Shown here: positions 26,498 through 35,450 of the stretch, piece after piece
How positions within the stretch are numbered: the first letter of the stretch is position 1
Layout: each line of letters begins with the position of its first letter
Source of the DNA: Deltaproteobacteria bacterium
GTDB taxonomy: Bacteria > Myxococcota_C > UBA6777
Reading direction: 5' to 3'
Length of the DNA stretch: 64,000 nucleotides
NCBI GenBank assembly: GCA_002731275.1
Contig: PCBK01000011.1
Coordinates: 1-64,000 of the forward strand
Notes under the pieces: generated by a model
The model's input: only the letters and a program-made list of their open reading frames with translations
What the model was told of the DNA's origin: nothing
Databases searched by the model: none
Program-made: the position numbers and the translations under genes

Positions 26498-28723
26498 CTA
26501 CTTTTGCAAGTTCATACCAAACGCCCACATCAAAAATGCGTAACGATCGGCCGTTGAAATGATCCGCTTGGACATTGGTGTGCCTGCTCCGTGGCCGGCT
26601 TTGGATTCGATCCGTAAGAGCATCATCCGATCTTTGCTCGTGCTCGCTTGCAAACGCGCTGCAAATTTACGCGCATGGAATGGATCCACTCGATCATCAT
26701 GATCCGCCGTCATCATCAATGTATGAGGATAACGCACACCTTTCTTCAGTTTGTGGTAAGGAGAATAACTCCACACCCACTTAAACTCATTGGCCTTCTT
26801 GGGATCACCGTATTCGGGAATCCACAATCTCGCGACGGTCGAGATCGGATAGCGAATCATATCGGTCAATGGGACCTGACAGATCACCGCACCGAAGAGA
26901 TCAGGGCGTTGCGTCATCACGGCTGAGACGAGCAGACCGCCATTGCTCCCACCTCTGATCGAGAGGCGCTTGCTGCGTGTGTATTTGTGCTTGATCAACC
27001 ACTCAGCCGCCGCGATAAAGTCATCATACACATTTTGCTTCTTGGCGCGACGACCCGCCTTGTGCCACGCCGAACCGTACTCACCACCGCCACGAAGGTT
27101 TGCCAACGCGAAGACGCCACCACGATCCAACCAAGGGAACAATGCGGCCAAAAATCGAGGGCGCAAAGACACTTCAAAACCACCATATCCATAGAGCTCA
27201 GTCGGATTGTTGCCGTTGAGGACGAGGCCTTTTCGATAGACCAAGAACATCGGCACACGCGTACCGTCTTTCGACTTGTAGAAGATCTGTTTGGTCGTGT
27301 ACTTGCTCAGGTCCACGGGGATCTTGAGGGATTCGAGCTGTGTACGTTTGCGGGTCTTGAGGTCAAAGCGATACCCTACAGAGGGATAAATCCACGAGGT
27401 GAAGCGGAAGAAGATCTCACTGCGATCGTGGCGTGTCTCCAGACCACCGACCGTTCCTTTTGCAGGCAGCGGGACGTTGTAGAGGAATTTGCCTTTTCGG
27501 CTGTAGACAGCGAGACGAGAGGCGACATCTTCCATGTAGTGAACGAGGAGCATCCCTTTGGCGAGGGAGACACTCTTGATGACGCCACGTTGTTCGGGCA
27601 GCAAGGTCTTCCAGTGTTTTTGGCTCCACTTCTTTTTGCTCGCGATGAGGATGCGACCTTTGGGCGCTTTGTAAGTGGTCATGATGTAGAGGGTGTCACC
27701 ATCGGCGTCGACGGAGAATTGTCCCTTCAGACCAACCGCGAAGGGCAAAAATGGACCTTTTCCGTCCATCGGACGAATGTAGAGGTCGTTGCGGGACCAG
27801 TCCGTACTTTTGGAGACAAAGAGCAAGTCACGATCGGATGTTGTCGCAGGTGAAACCCAGGCTTCTTTGCGATATCCACCGCCAAAGACGAGTCTGTCTG
27901 CCGTATAACTCGTGCCGAGCAGGTGAAAGAAGATGCGTCGATAGTAATTGCGGTCTCGCTTCGGGACACTCCCCTTCGGTGGGTAACTCACGTAGTAAAA
28001 ACCTGTTCCGTGACGGTTCCAGACAATAGAAGGCCAGCGTGTACGGGGGATAGTGTCGGAGAGGTGAGTCTTGGTCTGGACGTTCAAGATCTTGACGTGG
28101 GACCAATCACTGCCTTTGGCAGCGACCGCGTAGGCCAAAAAACGACCTGATGGAGAAGGCGAGATCTGTTGGATCGCCACAGTCCCATCCTTGCTCATCG
28201 TGTTGGGATCCAACAAGACACGGGCTGGTGCGTCAAAGCGACCTTCACGTACGTAGAGGATCGGTTGGTTTTTCAGTCCCTCTCGACGAAAGAAGAAGTA
28301 ACGGTTTCCGTGGGATTGGGGACTCGAACTGGACGTGTTGTTGTAGAGTTTTTTGAGCTCTTTGATGATGTTCTTACGCGCTGGGATTTTGTCGAGGAAG
28401 GCGCGGGTACGAGCTTGATGACGTGCGCCCCAAGAGACGACCTTTTTGCTCTTACCGTTCTCCAGCCAGCGGTATGGGTCAGCGACTTTGACGCCGTGGT
28501 AAACGTCGACGGTCTTACCTGTTTTGGCAGAGATGGTTGGAGGGATAGAGAGCGTCGCCTTCTTCTTTTGTGGTGTCGTCCGTTGGACGGGTTGACTCGG
28601 CGGCTGTTTGGGTTTGGTCTCAGCGTACGCTGTGACAGCCAAACTGGAGGACATCAACGTCGCGAACAATGTCGTCTGTAACGTCCTGATATGGGGGAAT
28701 GTGAACATGGATAGATCTCGCAT
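26498..28723 (-). CDS. Secreted prolyl oligopeptidase (family S9A)
   Basis: Serine peptidase of 741 residues that cleaves after proline in short peptides. ATG 28723 follows AGGAG by five; an in-frame GTG two codons up lacks spacing. A signal peptide (about 1-36, ending AYA-E) points to the periplasm or outside, unusual for the cytosolic mammalian enzyme but common in bacteria. An N-terminal seven-bladed propeller region runs to about 470. The catalytic domain has Ser 593 in RGGSNGGLL, the Asp in ADHDDRVD and His 711 in KAGHGAG. The full triad is present, so activity is likely. Confidence 0.93.
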   Translation of the reverse strand: MRDLSMFTFPHIRTLQTTLFATLMSSSLAVTAYAETKPKQPPSQPVQRTTPQKKKATLSIPPTISAKTGKTVDVYHGVKVADPYRWLENGKSKKVVSWGARHQARTRAFLDKIPARKNIIKELKKLYNNTSSSSPQSHGNRYFFFRREGLKNQPILYVREGRFDAPARVLLDPNTMSKDGTVAIQQISPSPSGRFLAYAVAAKGSDWSHVKILNVQTKTHLSDTIPRTRWPSIVWNRHGTGFYYVSYPPKGSVPKRDRNYYRRIFFHLLGTSYTADRLVFGGGYRKEAWVSPATTSDRDLLFVSKSTDWSRNDLYIRPMDGKGPFLPFAVGLKGQFSVDADGDTLYIMTTYKAPKGRILIASKKKWSQKHWKTLLPEQRGVIKSVSLAKGMLLVHYMEDVASRLAVYSRKGKFLYNVPLPAKGTVGGLETRHDRSEIFFRFTSWIYPSVGYRFDLKTRKRTQLESLKIPVDLSKYTTKQIFYKSKDGTRVPMFLVYRKGLVLNGNNPTELYGYGGFEVSLRPRFLAALFPWLDRGGVFALANLRGGGEYGSAWHKAGRRAKKQNVYDDFIAAAEWLIKHKYTRSKRLSIRGGSNGGLLVSAVMTQRPDLFGAVICQVPLTDMIRYPISTVARLWIPEYGDPKKANEFKWVWSYSPYHKLKKGVRYPHTLMMTADHDDRVDPFHARKFAARLQASTSKDRMMLLRIESKAGHGAGTPMSKRIISTADRYAFLMWAFGMNLQK

Positions 28724-28750
28724 AGACACTCCTCATGGTATGGGGGGTAT

Positions 28751-28778
28751 AGTGTATGGACCCGCCATTTGTAGGCAA
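28751..28778 (-). promoter_or_regulatory. Candidate promoter of the prolyl oligopeptidase gene
   Basis: Read on the minus strand: TTGCCT (28778-28773), 16-base spacer, TACACT (28756-28751), 28 bases before the start codon. The 330-base divergent gap 28724-29053 shows no other gene. Confidence 0.4.
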
Positions 28779-29053
28779 TCTGTGTGGATCTTTCAAGGGG
28801 TTTGGAATGAATGTGCTGTTTATGTGGTTCTTTCGACATACACAATGATCGTGTGCGCTGGATTTTTCGTGCCCTATCGATTACAACATATGTCACACGT
28901 ATCACTCGATCAAATGTATCACCCAATCATATCGTGTACCGGACAGACAAAGGCAGGTCACCCTCATGTTGTTTGTCCATGTGGACGATTATTGCAAGTC
29001 CACAAGTACCACAAGAAGCACTGCAGCTCTTCCCAACGACAAAGGAGCAGGAT

Positions 29054-30781
29054 ATGACATGGTTTCTCACGATCTTGGGCTTCGTTATCGGTAGCTCACT
29101 CGCCAGCTTCTCAGGAGGCATTATCGGCGCGATCATTGGCTTCGTTATCGCGGCCAACATCTCTGACGACGATGAAGACGGAGAAGAACTGTCGGAAGAT
29201 CTTCTCGCCATCCTCCGAGAAGACGACTCCTCCGACTTCGAACAAAGCAACGACATATACGACAGTACCAGCTCAAGTATCCCTGCCCCACGTACAGGTG
29301 GCATCGATCGGAGCCAGGCACGTCACCTGCTCAAGACCTCCTATTTGGAGCTGTTGCTCTCAATCATGCAGGCTGATGGCGAGCTGTACCAAGAAGAGTT
29401 TGAGGGGATCATCAAGATCTACGACTTGATGCGCTTCAACAAAGAGGAAAAACAAGAACTCAAGACCCGTCTTGGGCGACGTCTCAAACGAGGGACCGAC
29501 GCTCGCGCGTCGGCGACAGCGCTGCTCAAGTTGTCACTCACAGAGCGTACCTTCTTGATGGAGGGTTTGTATCGGGTCGCATACGCAGACGACGAATTTC
29601 ACAAAAAAGAGTTTGAGTTGATCCAACAAGTCGGTGCCTATCTTCAGGTGCAAGAGCACTGGAATGTCATCCAATCGATCGAGGGTCGCCTCCGCGTAAA
29701 GAACCAAAACACGTCAGGAACACCAACAGGCAAACAAGCACGTATTGCCCTTGGTCTCGCTGGGAATGCGACCACGACAGATGCCTTGCAACGACATCAA
29801 GAGCTCCTCAGCTTCTACGAAAATGTCTCCTTCTCCTATCTCAACCACGAGATGCAGACCCTGAAGAACAAGGCGATCAAAGAGCTGACGACCTTTGCGA
29901 AAGTGCTCCAAACTGAGTTGAGAACAGGTACATCGAGCGCGACGCGCACAGCCCCCACTCCCCCAACACCTCCCAAAGCCGCAATGGTGACATCCAGGAC
30001 AGCGCCAACACCACCGCGTCCATCGTCCTCACGTTCAACCAAGTCAGGTACGCCAGCGTATGGCTCGACATCCTTTAAAAAGTCCAGACACTCCCACGAC
30101 GCCTCAAATCGTCTGCTGTCACCAACAACCGCGACTGTCGATATTGAACACACCAAAAATATGCTCGACGCGCTGTGGAATCAAAGTGATAGTGGCGAAG
30201 ACCTTGGCACTCCCGACCTTCTAGAGCAGGTCCGCCAATCTCTCTCGGGCTTCTCCTTTGGCCCAGATGGAGGTCTGCCTGAAGGTGCAGCTGAAGTGCT
30301 TCAGTCTTCACAAGACGCGATGTCGATGTCGACAGATCTCGCCTCTTTCTTGTCCTCTTCAACAGCCCAAACAGAAGACAACACACTCACGACAGAGGAT
30401 TACGTCGAGCTGCTCTGCGATTTCGATCCCGAGACACGCCAGCAAGGGGTCGCTTACTTCGTCAACAGTGGTAGCAAGGTGCTGCAACAACTGACCCCAC
30501 ACATCGATCGTTACTTGATCCGTCCAGGTGTCAAAGAGATCTTCAAGTTGATGGGACCAGCAGGTTTTGACGCGCTCCTACGATTGATCGGTCAGGTCGA
30601 TGACTTCGAGAAGGAATGGCTGATCCCCATCCTGCTTGAGAGTGACGCACAGCGCGCACAAGGTGTGCTTGTGCGCTACCTCAAAAGCGAAAATTTGTTG
30701 CTCTCGTACTGCGCACAAGAAGCCCTCATGAGGTCGGGGATGAATGAACAACAGCTCACACAACTTCGCGCAAGTGTTTGA
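29054..30781 (+). CDS. Membrane-anchored TerB-like protein with C-terminal HEAT-like region
   Basis: 575 residues. ATG 29054 follows AAAGGAG; the open frame upstream lacks any site. Residues 1-34 are hydrophobic and glycine-rich (LTILGFVIGSSLASF, IIGAIIGFVIAA), probably one or two membrane passes. An acidic linker is followed by a TerB-like helical domain (about 95-235; LLLSIMQADGELYQEEFEGI, YRVAYADDEFHKKEFELI), with the paired acidic A-D-G/D-E motifs that bind metal in TerB. A Pro/Ser/Thr linker (about 290-340) precedes a helical C-terminal part (about 460-575) resembling HEAT repeats (LLCDFDPETRQQGVAYF). Role unknown; TerB domains occur in stress and phage-related complexes. Confidence 0.72.
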   Translation: MTWFLTILGFVIGSSLASFSGGIIGAIIGFVIAANISDDDEDGEELSEDLLAILREDDSSDFEQSNDIYDSTSSSIPAPRTGGIDRSQARHLLKTSYLELLLSIMQADGELYQEEFEGIIKIYDLMRFNKEEKQELKTRLGRRLKRGTDARASATALLKLSLTERTFLMEGLYRVAYADDEFHKKEFELIQQVGAYLQVQEHWNVIQSIEGRLRVKNQNTSGTPTGKQARIALGLAGNATTTDALQRHQELLSFYENVSFSYLNHEMQTLKNKAIKELTTFAKVLQTELRTGTSSATRTAPTPPTPPKAAMVTSRTAPTPPRPSSSRSTKSGTPAYGSTSFKKSRHSHDASNRLLSPTTATVDIEHTKNMLDALWNQSDSGEDLGTPDLLEQVRQSLSGFSFGPDGGLPEGAAEVLQSSQDAMSMSTDLASFLSSSTAQTEDNTLTTEDYVELLCDFDPETRQQGVAYFVNSGSKVLQQLTPHIDRYLIRPGVKEIFKLMGPAGFDALLRLIGQVDDFEKEWLIPILLESDAQRAQGVLVRYLKSENLLLSYCAQEALMRSGMNEQQLTQLRASV

Positions 30782-30877
30782 TTCATCGGCGTTCCAAAAA
30801 AGGGAAGACAGTCCACACAAAACGTGTTATAAACACCGAGAATAGTCACAAAATCGATAGATTGGAGACATCTTGAC

Positions 30878-31684
30878 TTGACCTCGTGGACCAAATTTCT
30901 AGAACGTAAAGACGCCATACAACACGCACTTGGGTATGAGTTTCGAGAACACGAACTCCTCTTGCAAGCCCTCACCCATCGCTCCTTCTCCCATGAATCC
31001 CGAAAGCACCAAAAAGCCCAATCCTACGAACGATTGGAGTTTTTGGGAGACGCTGTCCTGGAGCTGATCATCAGTCACCACCTATGGCAACGCTACCCCG
31101 ACCTCCCAGAAGGAGAGCTGACACGACTGCGTGCAGCCCTCGTCAAAGGAAAGACCCTCGCAGGGGTTGCCCGTCGACTGGCGATCGGCCCAGTCATTCG
31201 TCTCGGTCGTGGCGAAAAGATCCGCAAAGAACACAACCGCGCCTCGCTGCTCGCCGACGTCGTCGAAGCGATCCTCGGCGCGGTCTTTCTCGATGGTGGA
31301 CTCAACGCTGCACGCACAGTGTGCTTCAAACTGATGGACAAAGAGTTACGCGAACTCGACCCCAAAAAAGTCCGCAATTACAGAAGCCTCCTGCAAGAGA
31401 GCGCCTCACAACGTGCTCTACCGGAGCCCTCCTTTCGCCTGCTCAAAATGGAAGGTCCCGAACACGAGGCGATCTTTCACATGGAAGGCTGGCTCACACA
31501 AGAATACCGCGCCACAGGACAAGGACGCAGTAAAAAAGAGGCGACACAAGACACCGCGCGCAATCTCTACTTCATCTTGAATCCAGACGAAACAGAGAGC
31601 CCCCCCCCTTCATCACCGTCAGAGACAAACGAAACCAATACAACAGATGAACCCCAACATCCTCCACAGGGATCCAAAACATGA
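30878..31684 (+). CDS. rnc: Ribonuclease III
   Basis: Double-stranded RNA endonuclease, 268 residues (typical 220-250). Catalytic signature ERLEFLGDAVLEL with the acidic cluster and DVVEAILGAVFLDGG are intact. The dsRNA-binding domain occupies about 160-235 (FRLLKMEGPEHEAIF, GRSKKEATQDTARNL). The C-terminal 30 residues are Pro/Ser/Thr-rich. The start is TTG 30878 with GGAG ten bases away; no ATG is available nearby. It overlaps the next gene by four bases (ATGA). Confidence 0.95.
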   Translation: MTSWTKFLERKDAIQHALGYEFREHELLLQALTHRSFSHESRKHQKAQSYERLEFLGDAVLELIISHHLWQRYPDLPEGELTRLRAALVKGKTLAGVARRLAIGPVIRLGRGEKIRKEHNRASLLADVVEAILGAVFLDGGLNAARTVCFKLMDKELRELDPKKVRNYRSLLQESASQRALPEPSFRLLKMEGPEHEAIFHMEGWLTQEYRATGQGRSKKEATQDTARNLYFILNPDETESPPPSSPSETNETNTTDEPQHPPQGSKT

Positions 31685-32421
31685 GCACCCAAAAACCCTC
31701 AAAGCGACCGGCTCGCGATGCGCTAGAGTCCACAAAGAAATCGACAGGTTCACGTATTTGGAAGCTCCTCGGCAGCCCCAAGCTGACCCTCTTCGTCGGC
31801 GTGCTGACCTTTGGCAGCATCCTCTACTACAAAAACAACCTGCGCATCCAAAAACAAAAAGATGCCAAACACCAAATCAAGAGCAAAAAGAAGGTCCCCC
31901 TCCTCGCGCTCAAACAATCCCTCGGCCAAACACGTCCAGGTGGTCCTCACCTCACGATGCGGTATTTTCGCCGTGGTGAGCTGCTGATCCGCAAAAAAGA
32001 CAAACACTACGAGTGGGCGCTGATCGACAAACGCGGCGATGAGCTGCTGATCTTCCAGCCCAATGGCAAACAAGCCTCTCTGCTCCCTTGGCTGAAAGAA
32101 ACAGGCGGACGTTTCGCTCTCTACCGTACATCACTGCACACAAAGCTCGACAACAAACAGGTCCAACAAGCCCTGCAAGCGCAAGGGTTCCCCTTTGGCA
32201 CCACCAAAGTCCTCGCGAGCAAGACGACCCTCCAAGCGCTCCAAACGCTTCTCAAGACGTACAAGCTAGCGCTGCCGACACCTGCAAAGAACAAAGACGA
32301 GCAACATTGGCTGGCCCATATCGTTGAAGAGAGCCACTACAACGATCTCGATCCAGAGCTACATAGTCGACCCACAAAGAAAAAAGAACTTCGTTTCAAA
32401 GGAGCGCGCCATGAAAGATGA
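31681..32421 (+). CDS. Membrane-anchored protein of unknown function
   Basis: 246 residues. It starts in the ATGA overlap with rnc. A basic N-terminus is followed by one membrane segment (about 36-52, LTLFVGVLTFGSILYY) and a Lys/Gln-rich region. The soluble part has a beta-rich core (MRYFRRGELLIRKK, YEWALIDKRGDELLIFQPNG) and a helix-rich C-terminus. No enzyme motif is visible. Overlapping starts with rnc and the following gene make one transcript likely. Confidence 0.72.
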   Translation: MSTQKPSKRPARDALESTKKSTGSRIWKLLGSPKLTLFVGVLTFGSILYYKNNLRIQKQKDAKHQIKSKKKVPLLALKQSLGQTRPGGPHLTMRYFRRGELLIRKKDKHYEWALIDKRGDELLIFQPNGKQASLLPWLKETGGRFALYRTSLHTKLDNKQVQQALQAQGFPFGTTKVLASKTTLQALQTLLKTYKLALPTPAKNKDEQHWLAHIVEESHYNDLDPELHSRPTKKKELRFKGARHER

Positions 32422-32776
32422 TTTCGTCAACAAAGGACTCGAATTGGGTATGTCCATGATGCAACGGGTGATGAGTCACCCCACAGTCGGCCCCATGTTT
32501 ATGAGGGCGATCAGACAGACCATGGAGCTCAAACAAAATCTCGAACAGACACGGGACAACATCCTCGAACGTCTTCAGATCGCGTCCTTCCAGGAACAAG
32601 AACACCTGCGCAGAAATCTCAACACTGTCGAGAAGAAACTTGAGCGCCTTGAGCGACGTCTTCGTGAGATGCAAAAGAAGGCCAAAGAAGCCGAGAAGAA
32701 GGCCAAAGAAGCTGAGGCCAAGCTCAAAGCACAAGAGGACGCTGCGGCTGAGGGTTCATTATCCAGCGATGGTTGA
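32411..32776 (+). CDS. Coiled-coil protein of unknown function
   Basis: 121 residues. ATG 32411 follows AAAGGAG and overlaps the upstream gene by 11 bases. Residues about 35-105 form a long Lys/Glu/Leu-rich coiled coil (EHLRRNLNTVEKKLERLERRL). The N-terminus MKDDFVNKGLELGMSMMQRVM resembles the start of small phasin- or polyhydroxyalkanoate-associated or chaperone-like proteins, without proof. It ends 18 bases inside the convergent next gene. Confidence 0.75.
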   Translation: MKDDFVNKGLELGMSMMQRVMSHPTVGPMFMRAIRQTMELKQNLEQTRDNILERLQIASFQEQEHLRRNLNTVEKKLERLERRLREMQKKAKEAEKKAKEAEAKLKAQEDAAAEGSLSSDG

Positions 32777-33115
32777 TGATGTATCGTGTTCGACGATCAG
32801 GCAGGGGACGAGGCGAGAAGGATAACGACATCCTTGGTGGTTTGAGGGACTTTTTCTTTGCTTGAGGGGTGGACTGACCTTCCTCTTTTGAAGAGGGAGG
32901 GGTCTGCGAAATGAACGAGCGGGACGTTCACGTTTGTACTCGCGATAGAGAGGCATCGCGCGGCGACGTTTTTCGATCTTTTGGGGTTCCCAGGTGGCGA
33001 TCGCTTTTTTTAACGTCCGCCGCTCATACGTCCGATCAAAGAGCAACAAAAGTAACATACAAAAAAAGAACGTAGAGGAACCCAAAAGAAATGAGTAGGT
33101 CATTTTGTGTTCCAT
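32759..33115 (-). CDS. Small basic membrane-anchored protein
   Basis: 118 residues. ATG 33115 has AAAGGAG eight bases upstream. One membrane segment (about 6-26, FLLGSSTFFFCMLLLLLF) and a very basic, Arg/Lys/Pro-rich cytoplasmic tail. Its last 18 bases overlap the 3' end of the convergent coiled-coil gene, so the transcripts are antisense there. Unknown family; the ribosome site and signal-anchor support it as real. Confidence 0.6.
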   Translation of the reverse strand: MEHKMTYSFLLGSSTFFFCMLLLLLFDRTYERRTLKKAIATWEPQKIEKRRRAMPLYREYKRERPARSFRRPLPLQKRKVSPPLKQRKSPSNHQGCRYPSRLVPCLIVEHDTSSTIAG

Positions 33116-33255
33116 GGCTCACACTCCTTTGGCGCTGCGATGACTTTCTATCTATCATAGTGATACACGAGAGGAATTGCACACCTCGCGTGTAAAAAAA
33201 CCAGATAGGGATTCACAACCAGCACAATGGAGAGTGACAGAATAGACCACTCTCC

Positions 33256-34701
33256 TCAGCCACCATTTGGGGCAAAAACAAACGGAATTGAGACGGAGAT
33301 CGAGCGCCCTTTGGGACGTGGGAAACGCCAGCGTTTGAATCGCTTGATGATGCAACGCGCCATCTTCTGGCTTCTCACCTGATCTTCTTCGACTTCTGTC
33401 TCAAACACACGGCCTGATTGGTTGATCGAGATGCGAATCGCGAACTTACCTCTCAGTTGTGCGTTCTCCTTTAACGCTTTTTCGTAACAGAAGATAATCT
33501 GCCAGCGTTTCTTGCGGATGGAGCGCATCAATTTGCCTGCATCACCAACACCAACAGGTTCTTCAATCTTCTCGATCTGAAGCTGCTTTAAGCGCTTCTG
33601 CAACCTGATCTGACGACGTTTTTGTGAGAACGCGACATGACTCGGCGCAGTTGGACCCACCAAACGATCTTTCAGGGACAGCTTTTCGCGCTTACAACCA
33701 TTTGTACAGCGAGGTCCACGACGCCGCTGTACAGAGGAAACACGCACAGACTCGACACCATCCAGACCACGTGTTAACGCGTCCTCTCCACCGCGGAAGA
33801 GATTGGCCACAGGCGAACCTTTTCCCTGGCCTTCTGTCCCAAGGATACGAAGAATGCCGACATTTTGTAGGCGACTCGCGATTTGCTTGCGCGTCAGCTT
33901 CGCGGGCTTGTTGTCCCGCGTTGTTCGCCCTCGTGGTCTTTTTCTCGTCTTCGTGGTGGTCTTTGTCTTGTCTTTGGACGCGGTTTTGTCCTTCTCTTTG
34001 TCCTTTTGAGGCCGCATAACGTCTCTGATCGTACCTGGAGGTAGCCTTATAAAACGATTGGGGTCAAAGCGTTCTGAGACGTGCTCGACCTTCTCCATCG
34101 TACCGATATTTTGAAGCGCAAGCACGAGCCCAGAGTGGGCCAAAAAGGACACGAGAATGATCGACGCGTACACCCAATCCACACCCGAAAACAGAGACGA
34201 AGGACGCCAATCAGACGCCAACAACGGCTTGGGGAGCGCAGGTGGGGTGATAAACTGAAACAACAGTGTAATGGAACCGAGCTGCAATTTTCCGCGTGCG
34301 TTCTCCTGTAACGGGACCTCATACACGTTGGTCTTCTCTTGCCTTTCACCCGCCGCACTTTCCAGGGAGACCATGCCCACCTGGTGTTCTTTGGTGTGTA
34401 GGACAGAGAGGTCCACGACGCTCCCATTGACAGAGACCTTCCCTGTCATCTCCTGTGTCACATGAAGGACGTACTGTCCCTGACGCAGCTCGAACAACGG
34501 AAAACGTGCGGGTAGACCAGATTCCATCACGATGAAACTGTTGCGATGGGAAGCCCCCACAGTCACAGCGTCACGACGACGAAATATGCGCTCGTCCGTC
34601 AATCTTCCATTTTCAATGGTACCGACACGCAGCACCTTTTGGGTGGTACGCACACCAGGAACAAGATTTTCTCTCAATGTATTTGATACGAATTGACCCA
34701 T
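33256..34701 (-). CDS. AgmX/PglI C-terminal domain (TonB-like) protein
   Basis: 481 residues. ATG 34701 follows AAGGAG by eight. N-terminal FHA-like segment (about 20-130) with GASHRNSFIV and LPARFPLFEL, the usual opening of this myxobacterial family. A single membrane segment follows (about 195-215), then a Lys/Thr/Arg-rich periplasmic linker. The C-terminal TonB-type domain (about 390-480) has WQIIFCYEKALKENAQLRG, IRISINQSGRV, CIIKRFKRWRFPRP and ends PFVFAPNGG. In Myxococcus, proteins with this tail take part in gliding or energy-coupled envelope functions. No exbB or exbD is adjacent. Confidence 0.88.
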   Translation of the reverse strand: MGQFVSNTLRENLVPGVRTTQKVLRVGTIENGRLTDERIFRRRDAVTVGASHRNSFIVMESGLPARFPLFELRQGQYVLHVTQEMTGKVSVNGSVVDLSVLHTKEHQVGMVSLESAAGERQEKTNVYEVPLQENARGKLQLGSITLLFQFITPPALPKPLLASDWRPSSLFSGVDWVYASIILVSFLAHSGLVLALQNIGTMEKVEHVSERFDPNRFIRLPPGTIRDVMRPQKDKEKDKTASKDKTKTTTKTRKRPRGRTTRDNKPAKLTRKQIASRLQNVGILRILGTEGQGKGSPVANLFRGGEDALTRGLDGVESVRVSSVQRRRGPRCTNGCKREKLSLKDRLVGPTAPSHVAFSQKRRQIRLQKRLKQLQIEKIEEPVGVGDAGKLMRSIRKKRWQIIFCYEKALKENAQLRGKFAIRISINQSGRVFETEVEEDQVRSQKMARCIIKRFKRWRFPRPKGRSISVSIPFVFAPNGG

Positions 34702-34755
34702 TTCTTTTTCTCCTTATTCTCACTTCTACTCCTGCTTGGGAAGTCAAGTGAGGAG

Positions 34756-34778
34756 AAAAGTGGTTCCACTTTTTTTTC
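34756..34778. terminator. Bidirectional-type terminator hairpin
   Basis: AAAAGTGG and CCACTTTT are perfect arms around TT (34756-34773), with A on one side and T on the other, so both strands read a stem followed by T. On the minus strand it lies after trmL. The 220-base gap shows no gene. Confidence 0.65.
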
Positions 34779-34921
34779 AAAAAAGCTTTTCATTACAAAG
34801 GAGTTAGAAGAGGACGCACCAATCCATTCTATGCAAAGACATTTGCATATGATCGTTCTTTCATCACCGTCTGGAGTGGATAGTCACCAAGGCTTGAAAA
34901 AAGTTCCAGGAGAGGGAAAAA

Positions 34922-35434
34922 TTATCGCCCAGAGATACGGCGATATGCATCGAAAAGGGTGATCGCGACGGCATTTGAGAGGTTGATGGAGCGGACAGTG
35001 TCAGGCAGAATGGGGATATGAAAGAGGCGATCGCGATAGCGTTCAACAAGCTCGGGACCAAGACCTTTGGACTCTTTGCCAAAGATCAGCGCATCACCGG
35101 GCTCGACAGGGATATCCCACATCGGCTGGGTTGCGCGTGTCGAGAGAAAAAAGCAACGCTCAACTGGGACGACATGATCGATAAATTCGTCGATGTGATC
35201 GTAGACCTGTACATCCATGCTCTTCCAGTAGTCGAGTCCGGCACGACGAAGACGTTTGTCGTCGATCTCGAAGCCAAGGGGTTTGATCAGATGTAGTTTG
35301 GTCCCTGTGGCGTAACACATCCGTGAGACATTCCCGGTGTTGGGAGGGATCTCGGGCTCCACAAGGACGACATGTAGAGGGGGCTCACAATAAAAATCAT
35401 CTCGCCGGGCCGGGCGAACAACAGAATCACTCAT
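34922..35434 (-). CDS. trmL: tRNA 2'-O-methyltransferase TrmL (SPOUT)
   Basis: About 170 residues, the family's normal length. It methylates the wobble ribose of tRNA-Leu. SPOUT trefoil-knot features are clear: VVLVEPEIPPNTGNVSRMC at the N-terminus, FGKESKGLGPELV, and the C-terminal IPILPDTVRSINLSNAVAI knot. Two ATG codons (35437, 35434) follow GGAG; the second is better spaced, and the frame also opens at a TTG upstream. It shares a transcript with the outer-membrane gene upstream. Confidence 0.94.
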   Translation of the reverse strand: MSDSVVRPARRDDFYCEPPLHVVLVEPEIPPNTGNVSRMCYATGTKLHLIKPLGFEIDDKRLRRAGLDYWKSMDVQVYDHIDEFIDHVVPVERCFFLSTRATQPMWDIPVEPGDALIFGKESKGLGPELVERYRDRLFHIPILPDTVRSINLSNAVAITLFDAYRRISGR

Positions 35435-35450
35435 CATTTTCTCCAAAGAA

